A stretch of DNA of 64,000 bases from Monosporascus cannonballus. Taxonomy: Eukaryota > Ascomycota > Sordariomycetes > Xylariales. The notes beneath the pieces are model-generated. The model did not search any database. It was not told the DNA's origin and worked only from the letters and a program-made list of their open reading frames with translations. Within the stretch, counting starts at the first letter, position 1. Each line of letters opens with the position of its first letter. The stretch is taken from NCBI GenBank assembly GCA_004154925.1, contig QJNS01000752.1, forward strand, positions 739,986 through 803,985, given 5' to 3'. Both the position numbers and the translations under genes were made by a program. This document shows positions 24,269 through 36,965 of the stretch, one piece after another.

Positions 24269-26985
24269 TGCTTTCAGAATGAAATGCAAAACGGAATCAT
24301 AAAAATTATATATTATCATAAATATTTGAAAAATTAAATGTAATACTTAGAAAATACTGAATAAAACTATTATTTATAATAAATTAGTATATATTACCAA
24401 GATTAATTTTTATACTAGTGTTAAGATTTGAAAGAACATTTACTTAGTAAATATATCGATTCTTTTAATTGCATTTTGAATTAAAATATCGGTTACAAAT
24501 CAATCTTTCTAATAAATTAAACGGGTAAGTAAATTATATATATGAACCGATTATTTATACTGATATAATATTAACGTTTATAAACAAATTTCAATTAATC
24601 AAGCTACTATTTCAAAATGTAAAATATTTAATCATAGTTATATTATGTATAACTGAAAAATGTAACAATATAAAAGAATTCGCCAAAATTATATAAAACT
24701 GTTTCAAAATTAAATTGTTCAACAAATATAAAATACAAAAAGATTTAATAACGAAAGATCGTATTGAAATAATACGAAACAATTAGTATATTATTATAAA
24801 TTATTTACCGATATTTTTAATATAAAATACGAAAAGTAAAACTCCTAAATACCGATTATTAGAAGATTATCTTGAAATTACAATTTAATATAATAATAAA
24901 CCCCCGTTGTATTATCAAATTATTAAAAGTATTTTATAGAAATAATAGGTTATACGCCTAGTAACCAAAAAAACTAATGTTAAGTAAAACATTATTTACT
25001 GCAACGATTTCGCAATAATTTTATAATAAAGTTTACAAATTGCAGGTCAAAATATTGTATATATAAAAATTCATAGATTTTATCTAAACGAATGCTAACA
25101 TGAAAAAAAACTAATTATAGAAACTTTGATAACGCTTTGATATTTCGGAATAACTTTTAATTTCGTTATAATATGGCATATATTAAAATTTTATTAATTA
25201 ATATTTTAATAACTTTCACATAAATTATATAAAAAACCAAACGATTGTTACCTTAATCAATGCGAAATTATATTAATAAGATTTTATAAATAAGGTCTAA
25301 GAATACGTAAAAAAAGGTTTAATATATTAAAGTATGAAGAATCTTAAATATAAGCCTCATAAAATATTTGAAGCTATTTTGATTTAATTAATCTTTAAAA
25401 GTTGGATTTATATTTTAGTACAAAATAGATGTTTAATTTTAAAAACAGTAAATTTATAAGTGATCTCGGTTTTATTTATAAATAAAAATTAAATTATTCT
25501 GAATTTATATAATACAATTTGTAAGGGAATAAACTATAAATTTAGAGTTTTATTAAAGATTATTAATTTCTTGCATGAATTTTTTATTAATTAATTTTAG
25601 ACTGATATTTATAGAGCAAAAAAAACTAACACTAATTATACATCATTTATTACTTTTAAACTGACAGTTAAATTAACCGTATAAATCAAAATTTTGAAAA
25701 ATACTTTTAAAATAATTATTACAAAATTAAGTAACATAGGTTTCATTGTTATATAAACCCGATTTTGTCTGTATTAATTATGAAGCTAAATCTGTCAAAC
25801 ATTTATAATTTAAAGCTTTATATAAATATTATATTCGTATAATAAAATAATTCTTAGAAAGATTTAATCTAAAATTTAAAATGTATACGAACGTTTAAAA
25901 CGTGTAACGAAAATTCGCCGCCGTAAATAGATATGTTAGAAAAGGCCATAATTAAGTAAAAAGATATTACAATTAAAAGTATGTATTAATGATTTTTCAA
26001 AATATATTATAAATTTATTTAGAGAAGATTTTAATTTCAAAAACAAATCTTACATTAATACCGCCATATATTTGAACAAAGACAGTTCAGTAAATAAGAA
26101 AGGAAAAATATATAAATTTTACACATTTATAAAATATCCAAATTTATATAATCTATGTCCTTTAATTATATTTAAAACTACGACATATTTCGAAAAAGTC
26201 TTTAACTATATATCATTTTTCATTTCGAAAACAAATAATAGAAATAAATTGTTAAAAATATCTTTCGGTATGCAAACGATGAAGGTAAACGGAAATCTTT
26301 TGTCACATAAAAAGAGCAATTTTTTAAATATAATATTTAAAGGTTAAGAATATATTAGACAAATATTAAATAACTTTTTATGCCATACGAAAAGAAAGTA
26401 ACATATTTATAAAACGTATAACCGATATAAAAAAGCCTTAACTGCTTTCACGGTTATAACCTATTATAAATCGGCTAAGAAGAATTTAAATGTTTATAAA
26501 ACCAATTAATTAAATTATTTTTAAAATAAAAGCAAACGATGGTAATATATTATAAATTAATATTAATAAAATACACTGGTAAAATTGGAATTGATTATTA
26601 ACTAAATATAAATATGATCAAGTATACCTAATAAACATCACACTTAATGTTTTAACATTAGTATTTTTCGATTTATCAATTAATTATAAATTTATAATTA
26701 ATTATTAAACGTAAAACTGATTAAGACTTAACGTATATACACAATTAATTAACGAATGTATAAAGCTAATTAACAAATAAGCGGAGCGAATTAATAAATC
26801 TATAACAAAACGAAAATCCTTCGAAAAACATATAAACCTAGAAATTATATTCGACTTTCTTTAACGTAATAACGAAACGGCGAAGTTTTAGCGAATTTTC
26901 GACATAATTTATATATGATACCCGTCGAAATTAATAGTAAATTTAATTATATTAAAACGTATTATTTCAATAAATCAACTTTAAT
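24269..26985 (+). mobile_element. Degraded family D Gypsy remnant, copy 1 (left part)
   Basis: Very A+T-rich. It aligns by eye, with heavy divergence, to 47,640-50,340; examples are the shared block around ATATAATATTAAC (24,563 and 47,760) and the GTATAAAGCTAATTAAC region (26,757; compare 50,085). A RNase H-like end with YR near 24,480 is possible. The alignment continues to the right of element A4 at 35,234, so D copy 1 was split by A4. A 91-codon open frame at 26,072-26,347 is the longest in the stretch; it is not recognised and has no clear gene context. Confidence 0.5.
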
Positions 26986-28189
26986 TATAACGGCTAAGTG
27001 GTTTAGCCAATTATTAAATCTAAGTCGTACGAGTTTATATTAGTAGAAGTATCGTAAGAATTTAAGCAATAATGTAGTAACTTGTTATATCTGGTAATAT
27101 TAAGAGCGTTTTGGGTAATAACTTGTGATTGCTACCTGAAATTGGTTAAATTATGGAAATAACAAATATATATAACGTAGTATACAAGCTCGCCATTTAA
27201 ACACGCTCGCGACTCGTTTTTTTACATTTCGCAACAACAAATCCAAATAACTTAACCATAACGTATCCAATTAATTTAAATCGACGGTATTCTTTATCGC
27301 TTAACATATTTACAGCTTTATAACAAATATACGTATTAAATCAAAGCTTTCTGCGAACGCCATTTTGCTTTTTGGTTCTTCTAATTCGTACGTAACGGAT
27401 TGTTTTTTTAACATATTTATATTAATATTACCTTTATTTCCACAGCCTTAAAGTTGAGCGATAAGAAAACGATTACCGACCGAATTCCAGACCCATATAC
27501 GGGAGCGTTTTTTGTCCGGTTTTAATACGTGGAAGATATTCGCAAAATACGTCGGGAAACGTATCGTAAAGCGCGTTGCGGGGCCTATCGGGGTGTATTG
27601 TAAGGCGGTTCGGAGTATATTATAGAGCGCGTTGGAGGACGTATTTCGAAATAATTTGATTCTACGTAATTATATAATTAAAACAATAGTTCCTAATAAA
27701 AAAGAATATTTATTATATAGAATAAAGAAATTCTTTTTGTCGGCAAAAAACGTGGTAATAAAAAGTTGTTATTAATAATTATTAAATATAATTAATATAA
27801 AAAGGTTAAAAAGAAAAGAAATAATAATATGGAGTTCGCGGTAAACGTTTAATTAATATATGTATTTATTTAAAAGCCGTAATTACGGCTAACGACAGAG
27901 AATATACCTGATTAAAATCAATTTGAGGTGTTATAGTTGGGTTATTAGGATTTGTTGTTATAAAGCGCCAAAAAACGAGTCGCGAGCTTGTTTGAGTCGC
28001 AAGCTTTTGTAGTACCTTATAGTCTTTTATTATTTATTATTTATTTTTAATTACGTTGCTGATAATAATTATAATTTTTAATAGTTTCGAACGTATTAAC
28101 AGTTATTTATTACGTAATTGATACGGTGGGTCGTATTATTCTTATTATTGCGACCGTTTTTGCAAATCTAGGTCTATTAGATCGTAATA
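26986..28189 (-). repeat. 3' LTR of A4, interrupted by a TIR transposon
   Basis: It begins TATAACGGCTAAG and ends ATCGTAATA. Without the 833-bp insert the length is about 370 bp. The second half shares ACGT-TTATTATT-CATT-like sequence with the 5' LTR of A4 (34,894-35,233) rather than with A1, defining a separate LTR subtype. Confidence 0.75.
27180..28012. mobile_element. TIR DNA transposon remnant, probably Tc1/mariner-pogo type, 833 bp
   Basis: Terminal inverted repeats of about 43 bp (27,180-27,222 and 27,970-28,012), with a direct TA outside each end. The right TIR carries two copies of the motif AAGCT(C/T)GCGACTC; the left has one intact copy and one degraded, as expected of transposase-binding sites. 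The element interrupts the A4 LTR. A central stretch (27,440-27,660) has higher G+C but no transposase frame was recognised. A non-autonomous or internally deleted Fot1/pogo-like element is the best fit; the family name is inferred. Confidence 0.65.
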
Positions 28190-28249
28190 CGATTTTCCTT
28201 TTTTCGAAATTCTGTTTTAAGTTTATTTTTTCTCAGTAAATAATTATTT

Positions 28250-28860
28250 TTTATGGTTTCCCGTATTTTTAAAATTCGTTACAGACCTTGTTTTTTTACA
28301 GATCGTTGTACTGACTTAGTAAAAACGTTTAAAGAATTTGGTTTTAAAGTTATACTGTATTTTTGATATTTTTCGAAAGATTTATAATATGAAATAATGA
28401 AAAGTGTTTCCCGTTATAAGAAATATGTGGTATGCGCCCGACTTTGCGATAAGATAAAGATTTTATTATTTTTTTTAAAAAGAACATTCGTCGTAAGTAT
28501 TAATATTTCGAACGTAAAAGGATTTTCGCAGAAAAACGTTTTTTAAATTTTTAATGTTATTCATTTGAAATCCAACGTCGGTACTAAAAGAAATAAATAA
28601 GATTTTGCCGCGAGTTATCCGATTACGCAAATAAAACTTCTTAACCCGTTCTAAAGGCGTCGTAATCGTACAACTTAGCCTTTAATTTTTAAATAAGCTA
28701 GAAAAGCAGAAGCAAAGAGAAAAATAAATTGCTATTAAGACCGCCGTAATTATATCGGCGTAAATCATTATTTCCTTTAATTTGTTTAGTTTTAGCTTAT
28801 TAGATTATCCTTTACCAACCTTAATTAAAACGCCTTTTTTTTAAATAGTTCTATTATTAT
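28250..28860 (+). pseudogene. Decayed antisense ORF of family A (A4 copy)
   Basis: Plus-strand counterpart of 640-1,275. The frame around 28,310-28,510 gives TDLVKTFKEFGFK, then a Tyr/Phe-rich block where cysteines are expected, and a CARLCDK segment with two intact cysteines. Stops match former Gln/Trp positions. It helps extend the frame toward the N-terminus beyond what A1 shows. Confidence 0.45.
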
Positions 28861-30459
28861 TAACGAAAGTTTTTAATAGGTGCCATATATTAATAAATTT
28901 CCAAATACTATCAGAATTTGGGTAAATCTTTTATTTAATTAAGTATTAAGTAAATTTATTTTTTTAATATGTTGAAAATTTCTTTTACTTTAGATATAGT
29001 TTTGTTTTCTCTTTTTATATTATTTCGTCTCGTTTAAAGTAAATTGTATTTGTTGTTTACTTAAATTAACAATTATAAAAAACTAAATAACATATAAACT
29101 TGAATAAAAATTCTAATTAGTAATTATTTTTTAACATATTTTGATAATTTATAATAGACCGATAAATTTAAAATTCAATATTTGACTAAATCATTTCGTT
29201 AAAATATTTTATATAACGAAGTAAATTATTCTTTTGAAAAAATAAACCTTTTTACTTGTTGTGGTAATATTATTAATGTATTTAGTTGGGTATAGAATTT
29301 AATTCTATATTTATTTTTTAATATCACTATTTAAATTTATATAATGTAAGCATTAGTTTCACGTTAGTAAATTGGTTATTTATATTTTTATAAATATCTA
29401 ATATGAAATCTTAATTTTTATATATCAAAGTTGTTTTAATATTTTTATAGTAATTGGTATTATAAATTAATTCAGTAATGAACAATCTTATAGGTTTGTT
29501 ATTTTATTCGTATATAATATAATATTGCAAATATGCTTTTCATTTCGGATTTACTTATTTTATTTATCCGTCGATTTAATGTTTAAGCATATTACATAAT
29601 TTTTCATATAGGCCAATTTATATTATATGGCTATGCCAAAACTTAAAAGTAACTATAGTATCTTTATTTGAAACAATTTCTTATAATAAAATATATATAT
29701 ATTACAAATGTTTTCAAAGAATCTATATACTGTTTGTTCGTTATTGCCGTTTTTCTAATAAAATATAAAATAAACGATTTTCGTAAATCTTTTAACAATA
29801 ACGAAGATATTATTAAAACATATATTTATCGCTATATATTCAAATAATAGAAATTTAAGAATAAAATTTATAATAATCGAATTTTATGCTTTTTCTAAGA
29901 TTAATTATGAATATAATTTTCCATTTAGCATATATCGTTATATTTTAGCCTTATTGCAAACATCATATTATAGTCTTACTTTTAAACTATTTTTTATTTT
30001 TAAAAAGAATAATACATACGTTAAAGTCGTTTTAGCGTTTTGTATATCTTTAAATGTTTATGTAGCTAATGTTTATATATATCCCATATAAAGTTCATTT
30101 AATATTTTTGAAAAAATTGTAACCTATTTAATTTATTAATTTCTAGTAAATTATCATCACATTTTTTGATTTTATAGCATACGTCGAATAGTATAATCTA
30201 TATCGTTGTAATTTGTCGTAGATATAAATATCTATTTAAGGCAATATCGAAAATTATATATTTAATTTTAGCTAATTTTTTGTCAAAGTTTGATTACTCA
30301 CTTAGGGTATTTGCTGTGCTGTTTTCTGAACTTTTCTTATAAATAATAACGAAATCGAAATTTGCTAACTTTTTTTTACGTATCGCAATTATCGTCTCGT
30401 AAATTCTCTGGTCGTAATAAAATAGGTAACATTCTAATAATCTCTACTAACCTCAATAT

Positions 30460-31034
30460 TGTGACGGCTAGGCGGTTTAACCAACTATTAAACCTTAGTC
30501 GTACGGGTTTGTGTTGGCAGGAGTATCGTGGGATTCTGAGCAATGGATACAGTAACGTGTCACGTCTCTTAATACCAAGAGTGCCAAAGCTGCATTGCAA
30601 GCGATTGGTATTAATGTGTGTTGCAAGCTGATATTGTCTAAATTATGGAATTAATACGCGTATATATTTTCCCTATTCTTGGCTCGATCACCTGTGATTA
30701 CGCAGCTGGTGGTGATTACGATCATTTGAGATCACCTTTGATCACCGATGATCACTGGCTTGGCAGTGATCACTGTCACGTAACCCCATAGGTGGCCCGT
30801 TGTCTGGTGTTGTTGTTGGGAGGTCAGAGTGGCAAGGTAACCCATTTATTGAGATCAGTCTGAAACCTGACCTTTCTCTCCATTTCTGGGGAGAAACCAC
30901 CCATACATATAGCCGACCCCCGCATCGAGCTCGTAAAGGTGACGTAGCTCTGACGCGTACACCCCTTAGCACCTGACACCCGTGTTATCCCTGTCCGACC
31001 GTTTCTCGAGGTCGAAGCTTGTCAAGTCGTAACA
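30460..31034 (-). repeat. Solo LTR of family A, little RIP damage, carrying a 178-bp element
   Basis: It begins TGTGACGGCTAGGCGG and ends AGTCGTAACA. Length is 575 bp, or about 392 bp without the insert and its duplicated CCCGT. Flanks AATAT (30,455-30,459) and AATCT (31,035-31,039) look like a target duplication with one mismatch. Its middle part (GATCACC-rich, 30,690-30,800) is unlike the other family A LTRs. It is markedly less A+T-rich than the surrounding A4 sequence, pointing to later arrival or escape from RIP. Small open frames on both strands here are incidental. Confidence 0.8.
30801..30978 (-). mobile_element. 178-bp short element E, copy 2, with 5-bp target duplication CCCGT
   Basis: It runs on the plus strand from TGTCTGGTG to CACCTGACA, the reverse orientation of copy 1, and is also exactly 178 bp. 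It is flanked by perfect CCCGT at 30,796-30,800 and 30,979-30,983. It differs from copy 1 at a handful of positions (for example near 30,885 and 30,868). A different target site plus a perfect duplication shows independent insertion, not segmental duplication. Confidence 0.9.
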
Positions 31035-34000
31035 AATCTGATAAAGATTTTCTTTAAAAAAATGCTTAAATTCTCGAAAAGCTATAATAATAGCCATAAG
31101 CGTTTATCCGGAATAATTTAATTAAATTCGGTTCCTTTTAATTTATATAAAGAAAATACGATAAAATGCAATTTGTCTTAATTCTTTCCTTATCCAACTA
31201 TTATGTTTAAAGTATAATTTGAAATATCGGTTTTTAATTCGATGCAGCGTACTAGATCGTGTATAATTAACATTAACTGATTAATAATCATATTTTTATT
31301 CTTCTGAAAAGCATATTGATTTATCGTATTTACTTAAACGTCTTTTTCTTTTTAATTAGATTAATTAAAAGTATAACGATTTTACTAAAGTTCTAGAGGA
31401 ACTTCTTATAATAGTTAACAAATTCGAAAAATGCCTATACTTTCTCGATTATCGTTAATGTTTGTCATTATATAACTATAACAATTTTCTTGGGATTTGT
31501 TTTAATATATTCTTAGATAATAATATATTCTAGATATTCTACTTTTTATTTTTAGAACTAACTTTTCTTTGCATTAATTAACACTTTAACGTTTTATAAA
31601 GTTTTTCAAACTTTATATACTTATCCTGTATATATTTCTTTTATTTTCTAATAAATATAAACGTCCTCGAAATAACACATAATAAAAACTTCAAAATACA
31701 TTCATAATATTTAATTTATTATTCGTTAAAACTTTGCTAATACGTTCGTAAGTTCTATTAACGTAATTAAGTATTTAAATAATTCGTATTTCGTCCTAAA
31801 AGCTATTATCTATTCGTATTTTTTTTTAAATTTTTATAACATTTTATCTGTGTTTAAACTCAAATACTATAAACTATTTAACTTTATAAAATCGGTCGTT
31901 TATTATAATAATTAAGGGTAATAATATTCGATCGTTAACGGTAATATCGTTTAGTTGTCGATCGTCGACTATAAATCGTAATTTTTTATTTTTCTTAGGT
32001 AAGAAGAACATAAGCTATCCTGCTAGTAATTTTAAAAGTTAAATCCATCGTTTTTATAAGCGCTCTTCTAAATATTCTTTAAACGCGCGTAATTCATTTT
32101 TGTTAGGATTGTAAATAGGGTAAAATCTTGTAAATAAGTTTTTCTTTAGGATTATCTTATAATCTTATTCGTTATATTTTTATAATTTCGTATAAAGTCT
32201 TTTTCGAAAAGCTATCTATATCGGTAATATTCTGGTAATACGTTAGTTACCTTTTTAATCTACAAGACTACTATTTTAAATCGTTATTCAGTCATTTAAA
32301 TATTGTTCTAATAGTAATAACGATATATTTTTAATACTTATTTTCTTTTTTATGTTTTATCTCCTTAGGCAGTAAGATATCTGTCATATCCTTATACCTG
32401 CATTTATTACTATTTCCGATCGAATGTTAATATTTTAAGTTTTTCTTTTTTTATCTATTAACGGGATATAAGACGAACTTTATCTAGTTAATCTTTTTAG
32501 TAATTACGATTGCATACTGGTATATCTAGGGTGATCTTTAAATTATATCTTAATTTTTAAGTAAAACGATGCCGAAATTAAATATTTAGTATTGTTCTTG
32601 GATAAACATTTCGACGTAATTAATGTCGCGTAAATCTTTCCGTTATCATAAGCGAAATCCTGACTTTCGGTATTCGTAACTGTATCAGGTTTTAACTCAT
32701 ATTTTCATGGCAATCTCAATTTATTAATAAGGTTTGGTATAATAGAATTTTCGCCTAAAGTTCAGTTATCCACTATTGCGGTATATTAGTATATTCTACT
32801 TCGTATTTTTAACGTAATAAAGTTATTAACGACTTTCATATTTATTTTTAAAAGCTTTTTTGACAATTTTTCTCAATTTCTTTAAGTTTTGTTATCGTGC
32901 GGCTTTCTTATAACTAACTTTTTTTTAAAATTTTCTGCGAATTTATCGAATTTTGTTTATGTTCTTTTCGTACAGTATGTTAAGTTGCTATTTTTATTAT
33001 TTTTGACGGCATATTTGTTCTTTAAGTTATATCAGATTTCTTTAGTTAACTTGTAACATTTTTCCTTATTAGATAAGTTATTCTTTTATACAACGTGTAG
33101 TAATTTATTAATTTCGTTATATTTCGTCATTTTCTTAGTAAAGTTTTTGAATAAACTGTCAACGTTTCTTTTCTAAAACCTGTTTTTTCTCAAGATTTAT
33201 AGTAAACGTCAATTAAAAATAAAGATTTATAATGGCCTTTTGGCAATATTCTTTTACGATATGCTAAAGCATCTTTTTTACGGGTTAATAATTATACTAG
33301 TTATAAAAGCAAAATTGGTTTTTCTGTGGATATTACTTTCTTTTTAGCTAATTTCATAAGGCTATTCGTTTGTCGATTTCGTCTTGTAGAGTAATAGTTC
33401 GAAAATATCGATATTACCGTTTATCTACCTTATTATTTCCGGTTTGGTTAGAAAAATCGAATTCATTCTTATATATACGTACGATTTGTTAGTGAATAGA
33501 TTTTTTTTTTCAATTATTATATACCAAATATTCTTGTCGTTTATAATGTACTGTATGCTTTTTGTTATATTAATCAGAGATTCCGAGACAAACGTTTTTT
33601 GTCCATTTCTAATGTTTTCTTAACCATTTCTTTAAGATGTATTATTATTTTTCGGACGTTTTTTAGGCCAGTTTCTGGGCCTTTCGTGTTTCGCGTTGGA
33701 TTTTTTATCGTTATAACCCTTATTCGTACTGGGCCTAAATTATATTAAAAACTTTGTTGCTATTTTTTTAATTTTCTGTATGTTATTTCTCTTTACTGAT
33801 GCTCAATTATTTTGTCGTAGCGTTTTGGGTTTTCTATAGGTGCTTTGTTAATATGTCATTTTACCGCAATTATAACACTTGACCTAGCTTTTATCCTTGT
33901 GCTAGACTGTTCCGAATTCCACAAGTCCTAGCGCAGTGTCGTAAAAGGTGTTATTATGTTAGAGGGTATTAGTATTAGCTCTATATCGAGTTTTGTTATC

Positions 34001-34893
34001 GTACTTGCTTTTAGCAGTTTTTATACGCCGTGAATCTTGTTTGTTATTAATCTTAATTACTATAGCAATATAGTCCGATAAAAACTCCGGTCGATCGATT
34101 TTTCAAGTTTTTTCTAAATTCTTTTCTTTAGGCTCTCGAAGGATTTGGCCATTAATACCTTTTGTCTCGAATTTAACTTGGATGCTAACTAAATAAGCGT
34201 ACTGCCGTAGCTGGAGACCGATCTCTTTTATTATAACTGCTGGATTTGTATTTCGGCTTTTATTTTTTCGTTTATTATTTTAAAAGCTTTCGTAAATACT
34301 TGTTCGAATTATTCGTAATCGTTCTATATTTACACCATTGCGAGATTTTGCCTTTTTACAAGTAAGGTAATATATTTTCTTACAGCCGGTTCGAACTAGC
34401 TGGCCGCATTTCTGATAAGTTGTTCGATTACAAATTTCCCCTCTAAAGCTGGCGTAATAAATCGGATAAAAAATATCTAAAATACATTCGATATTACGTT
34501 AAAAATAATTGTAACTTCGTGGAAGTATTATTAAAAGGTTCGGGCTTAAAGGATTTCAAAACCTTTTCCGTTTTTTAACGGAGTTTAACTGGATAAGTTG
34601 GCTTAGTTTAAAAGGTTTTTTAATATTTAGAGCTTTGCTTTTACCTTTAAACTTCTCGTATACTGTTTAAAACGATCTAGCAAAATTAACGTTTTTCTTT
34701 TCGAGATAGGCAAAACGTGCAGTTAAAAAATCCAATCGTCGAACGACTTTTTCCTTAGTTAAACGAGGTTATTACTTCTTTTCGTCCGAACTCATATCCT
34801 TTTCGAGAACTTCGTAGGTTAACTACTAGCTGGTAAACATATTATTAATATTACTCAGAATATAACGGTACTGTTAAATAAAAGCATACAACA

Positions 34894-35233
34894 TATAACT
34901 GCTAAGTATTTAACATATTATTAAACTTAAATTATACGGGCTTATATTAGCAGAAGTATTGTAAAAATATAACCAATAATATAGTAACCTATTACGTTTC
35001 GTAAAATTAGGAGCGTTTCGTATAATAAATTGTTATTGAAAACTAAAGTTATTTAAATTATAGAAATAACAAATATATATATAACGTTTTATTATTCATT
35101 AATTATACTTAATTACGTCATCTATAATAATTATATTCTTTAATAATTATTTCTTGGGTAATTTACAAGGCAAGTTGTATTATCATTATCAATACGACCG
35201 TTTCTATAGTTCTAGGTCTAATAGGCCGTAATA
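34894..35233 (-). repeat. 5' LTR of A4
   Basis: 340 bp. It begins TATAACTGCTAAG and ends GGCCGTAATA, with a second half related to the A4 3' LTR. Confidence 0.7.
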
Positions 35234-36600
35234 TTCTTTAAATAAAATAATTTAAGTTTTTAAAGCTAATAATAAAAATCTAAAAAATATATTTAATTAT
35301 TTAACAATTTGGAGTATAGCGTGAAACATAACAAAGATAATATTATTATATTTATAAAGTTCAAATGTGACAACTATATAATAACGGGCTCTTTATATTT
35401 ACAAATATTTGTTCTTTGTTACGTTAGAAATAGAAACTAAAACATTAATAAACCAGCAAATTAGCAAAAACAGATTAACATAAATAAATAATGTATTAAC
35501 TTATATTCGAAATGTAAAGTGTCGAAATAATATAAATATTATATTTTTATAGCTGTGATTATCGGACGTTTGGTTTTTTTTAATTTTATAAATTATAAAA
35601 TATGTTTAGACGTAAAGTATTTGAAAATAAATATAAATATTCTGAAATCAATATATTTACTAATCGAATTACGTTAATTTGCCTAAAACGGATTGAGTTT
35701 AAGATATTAATTTTTATTCTTTTTAATTAATATTATGATAATAAAAGAAGATTATTCGGCAGTTAATAAACAATGCAGTAGAAAATATAAAATATGCGCA
35801 AAAATATTTCTTTTTATTTTAAACATGATAATACCAAACTCGGCGGTCAGTTTCGATAACTCGATAATGTAAACGATATTAAAATGTAAATACAATAAGT
35901 AGATATAATATTAATACGGTTTGTTAAAAATTAATAAATTATTATCAACTTTTAGGATATAATTAAAAAGACTTAAAATATGGGGAAATTAATATTTCTT
36001 AAAAATATTTTGACGAATATATACTATAACAATAAACGGTCGAAAACAAGAAAGAAAATATACGAAAAAAAAACAACTAAATAAATGAGAAATTAATAAT
36101 CGTTCGATAAGAAATACGAAATATAGGTAAAAATTATGAACAATGTACTTATAAAAAAAGATGAAAGAAAATATCTTTATTTAAAAAATAATATTTTTCC
36201 ATCGAAGAACATTTGTTACCTAGTTTTATTTTAACGGCCCTTAAATTAATAAAGATATAAATTTATTAAATATTAATAGAATATCCGTATCCATAATAAT
36301 ATTACGTAATTTAACGCCGTATTAATTATTACGCGACATACGGCTGGTTATAATTTTTAGAAAATAACAATTCAAAAAAGAGACAATATAAAGAAATGGA
36401 AAAAAAATAAAAAGTACTGTTAAATATCGGCAACAAGTTACTAACTTGATTACTTAAGATAATTATAAAATCCTATTTCACGGCGAATATATATATAACT
36501 TAGAAACAACTTTAAAAATATACGTATTTCTTAAATTAATCTATAAGTGCTAGGCTATCACCTCACTAATATATCTATTTTCTTATAGCTAGAAAGATAA
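35234..36600 (+). mobile_element. Degraded family D remnant, copy 1 (right part, with LTR-like end)
   Basis: Aligns by eye with 50,350-51,640, for example the AATCGAATTACGTTAATTTGC region near 35,656 with 50,760. It ends in a block (36,390-36,600) that recurs at 36,770-36,965 and 51,430-51,640. It continues D copy 1 beyond the A4 insertion. No reading frame survives. Confidence 0.5.
36390..36600. repeat. Family D terminal repeat, copy 1 (probable LTR)
   Basis: Shares AAATATCGGCAAC, GATAATTACAAAxTCC and GGCGAATA blocks, then a CTATCACCTCACT-like block, with 51,430-51,640 and, more weakly, 36,770-36,965. Position at the end of two D remnants suggests an LTR, but the termini were not fixed. Confidence 0.5.
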
Positions 36601-36769
36601 TATAATTAAGATTTACAAAATTTATCAATATTATAACTAAAGTTTCTTTTAATATTCAGCTTATCGAAAGTTCAAAATACAAATATATTTTTTTTAAAAA
36701 AAAGAATATTAAAACGACGAAATTTTTATTTTATATTGAAACATTAAAAAAGTAAATTAATTGTAAAGC

Positions 36770-36965
36770 AATAAGAAAACAGGAATGGTACAGCTAAATT
36801 TTGGCTAACAGTCGCCGACTCACATACTTAGAATAACTACAAAATCCTATATCTAGGCGAATATATATATAACCCACTGAAAGGTCTGTTATTATATTTA
36901 TTTCTTAAAACAATCTGAAATTATTCTGCTATCATTTCGTTTGCATATTTATTTTTATTTCCATT
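36770..36965. repeat. Family D terminal repeat, copy 2 (probable 5' LTR of D copy 2)
   Basis: Contains the same ordered blocks as 36,390-36,600 (ACTACAAAATCCTATA, GGCGAATA, ATAACCC, TATCATTTCG). It lies about 380 bp after copy 1. It could be the 5' LTR of the second D copy or part of a tandem duplication. Confidence 0.4.

Larger units (their letters stand above)
28900..34880 (-). pseudogene. RIP-inactivated gag-pol of A4 (interrupted at 30,460-31,034)
   Basis: Minus-strand remnants collinear with A1: integrase end and core (28,900-30,200), RNase H and RT (30,200-32,200, across the solo LTR), protease (about 32,200-33,000) and gag (33,000-34,880). The join at 30,459/31,035 is supported by A1 2,755-2,840, which is continuous over the same place. 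Heavy stops in all frames. Confidence 0.65.
26986..35233 (-). mobile_element. Ty3/Gypsy element A4 with three later insertions, RIP-inactivated
   Basis: A minus-strand family A element inside D copy 1. The 3' LTR is 26,986-28,189 (enlarged by a TIR transposon), a pyrimidine tract follows at 28,190-28,205, and the 5' LTR is 34,894-35,233. D sequence continues on both sides (26,940-26,985 and 35,234-35,330 align to contiguous sequence near 50,330-50,420). A clear target duplication was not found. Inserts are a TIR element (27,180-28,012) and a solo LTR (30,460-31,034) that itself holds a 178-bp element. Confidence 0.75.

Noticed and set aside
26981..35238. A target duplication for A4 (TTAAT and TTCTT)
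   Set aside because: The 5-mers differ at two positions and cannot be called a duplication without a consensus; the LTR ends are themselves uncertain.
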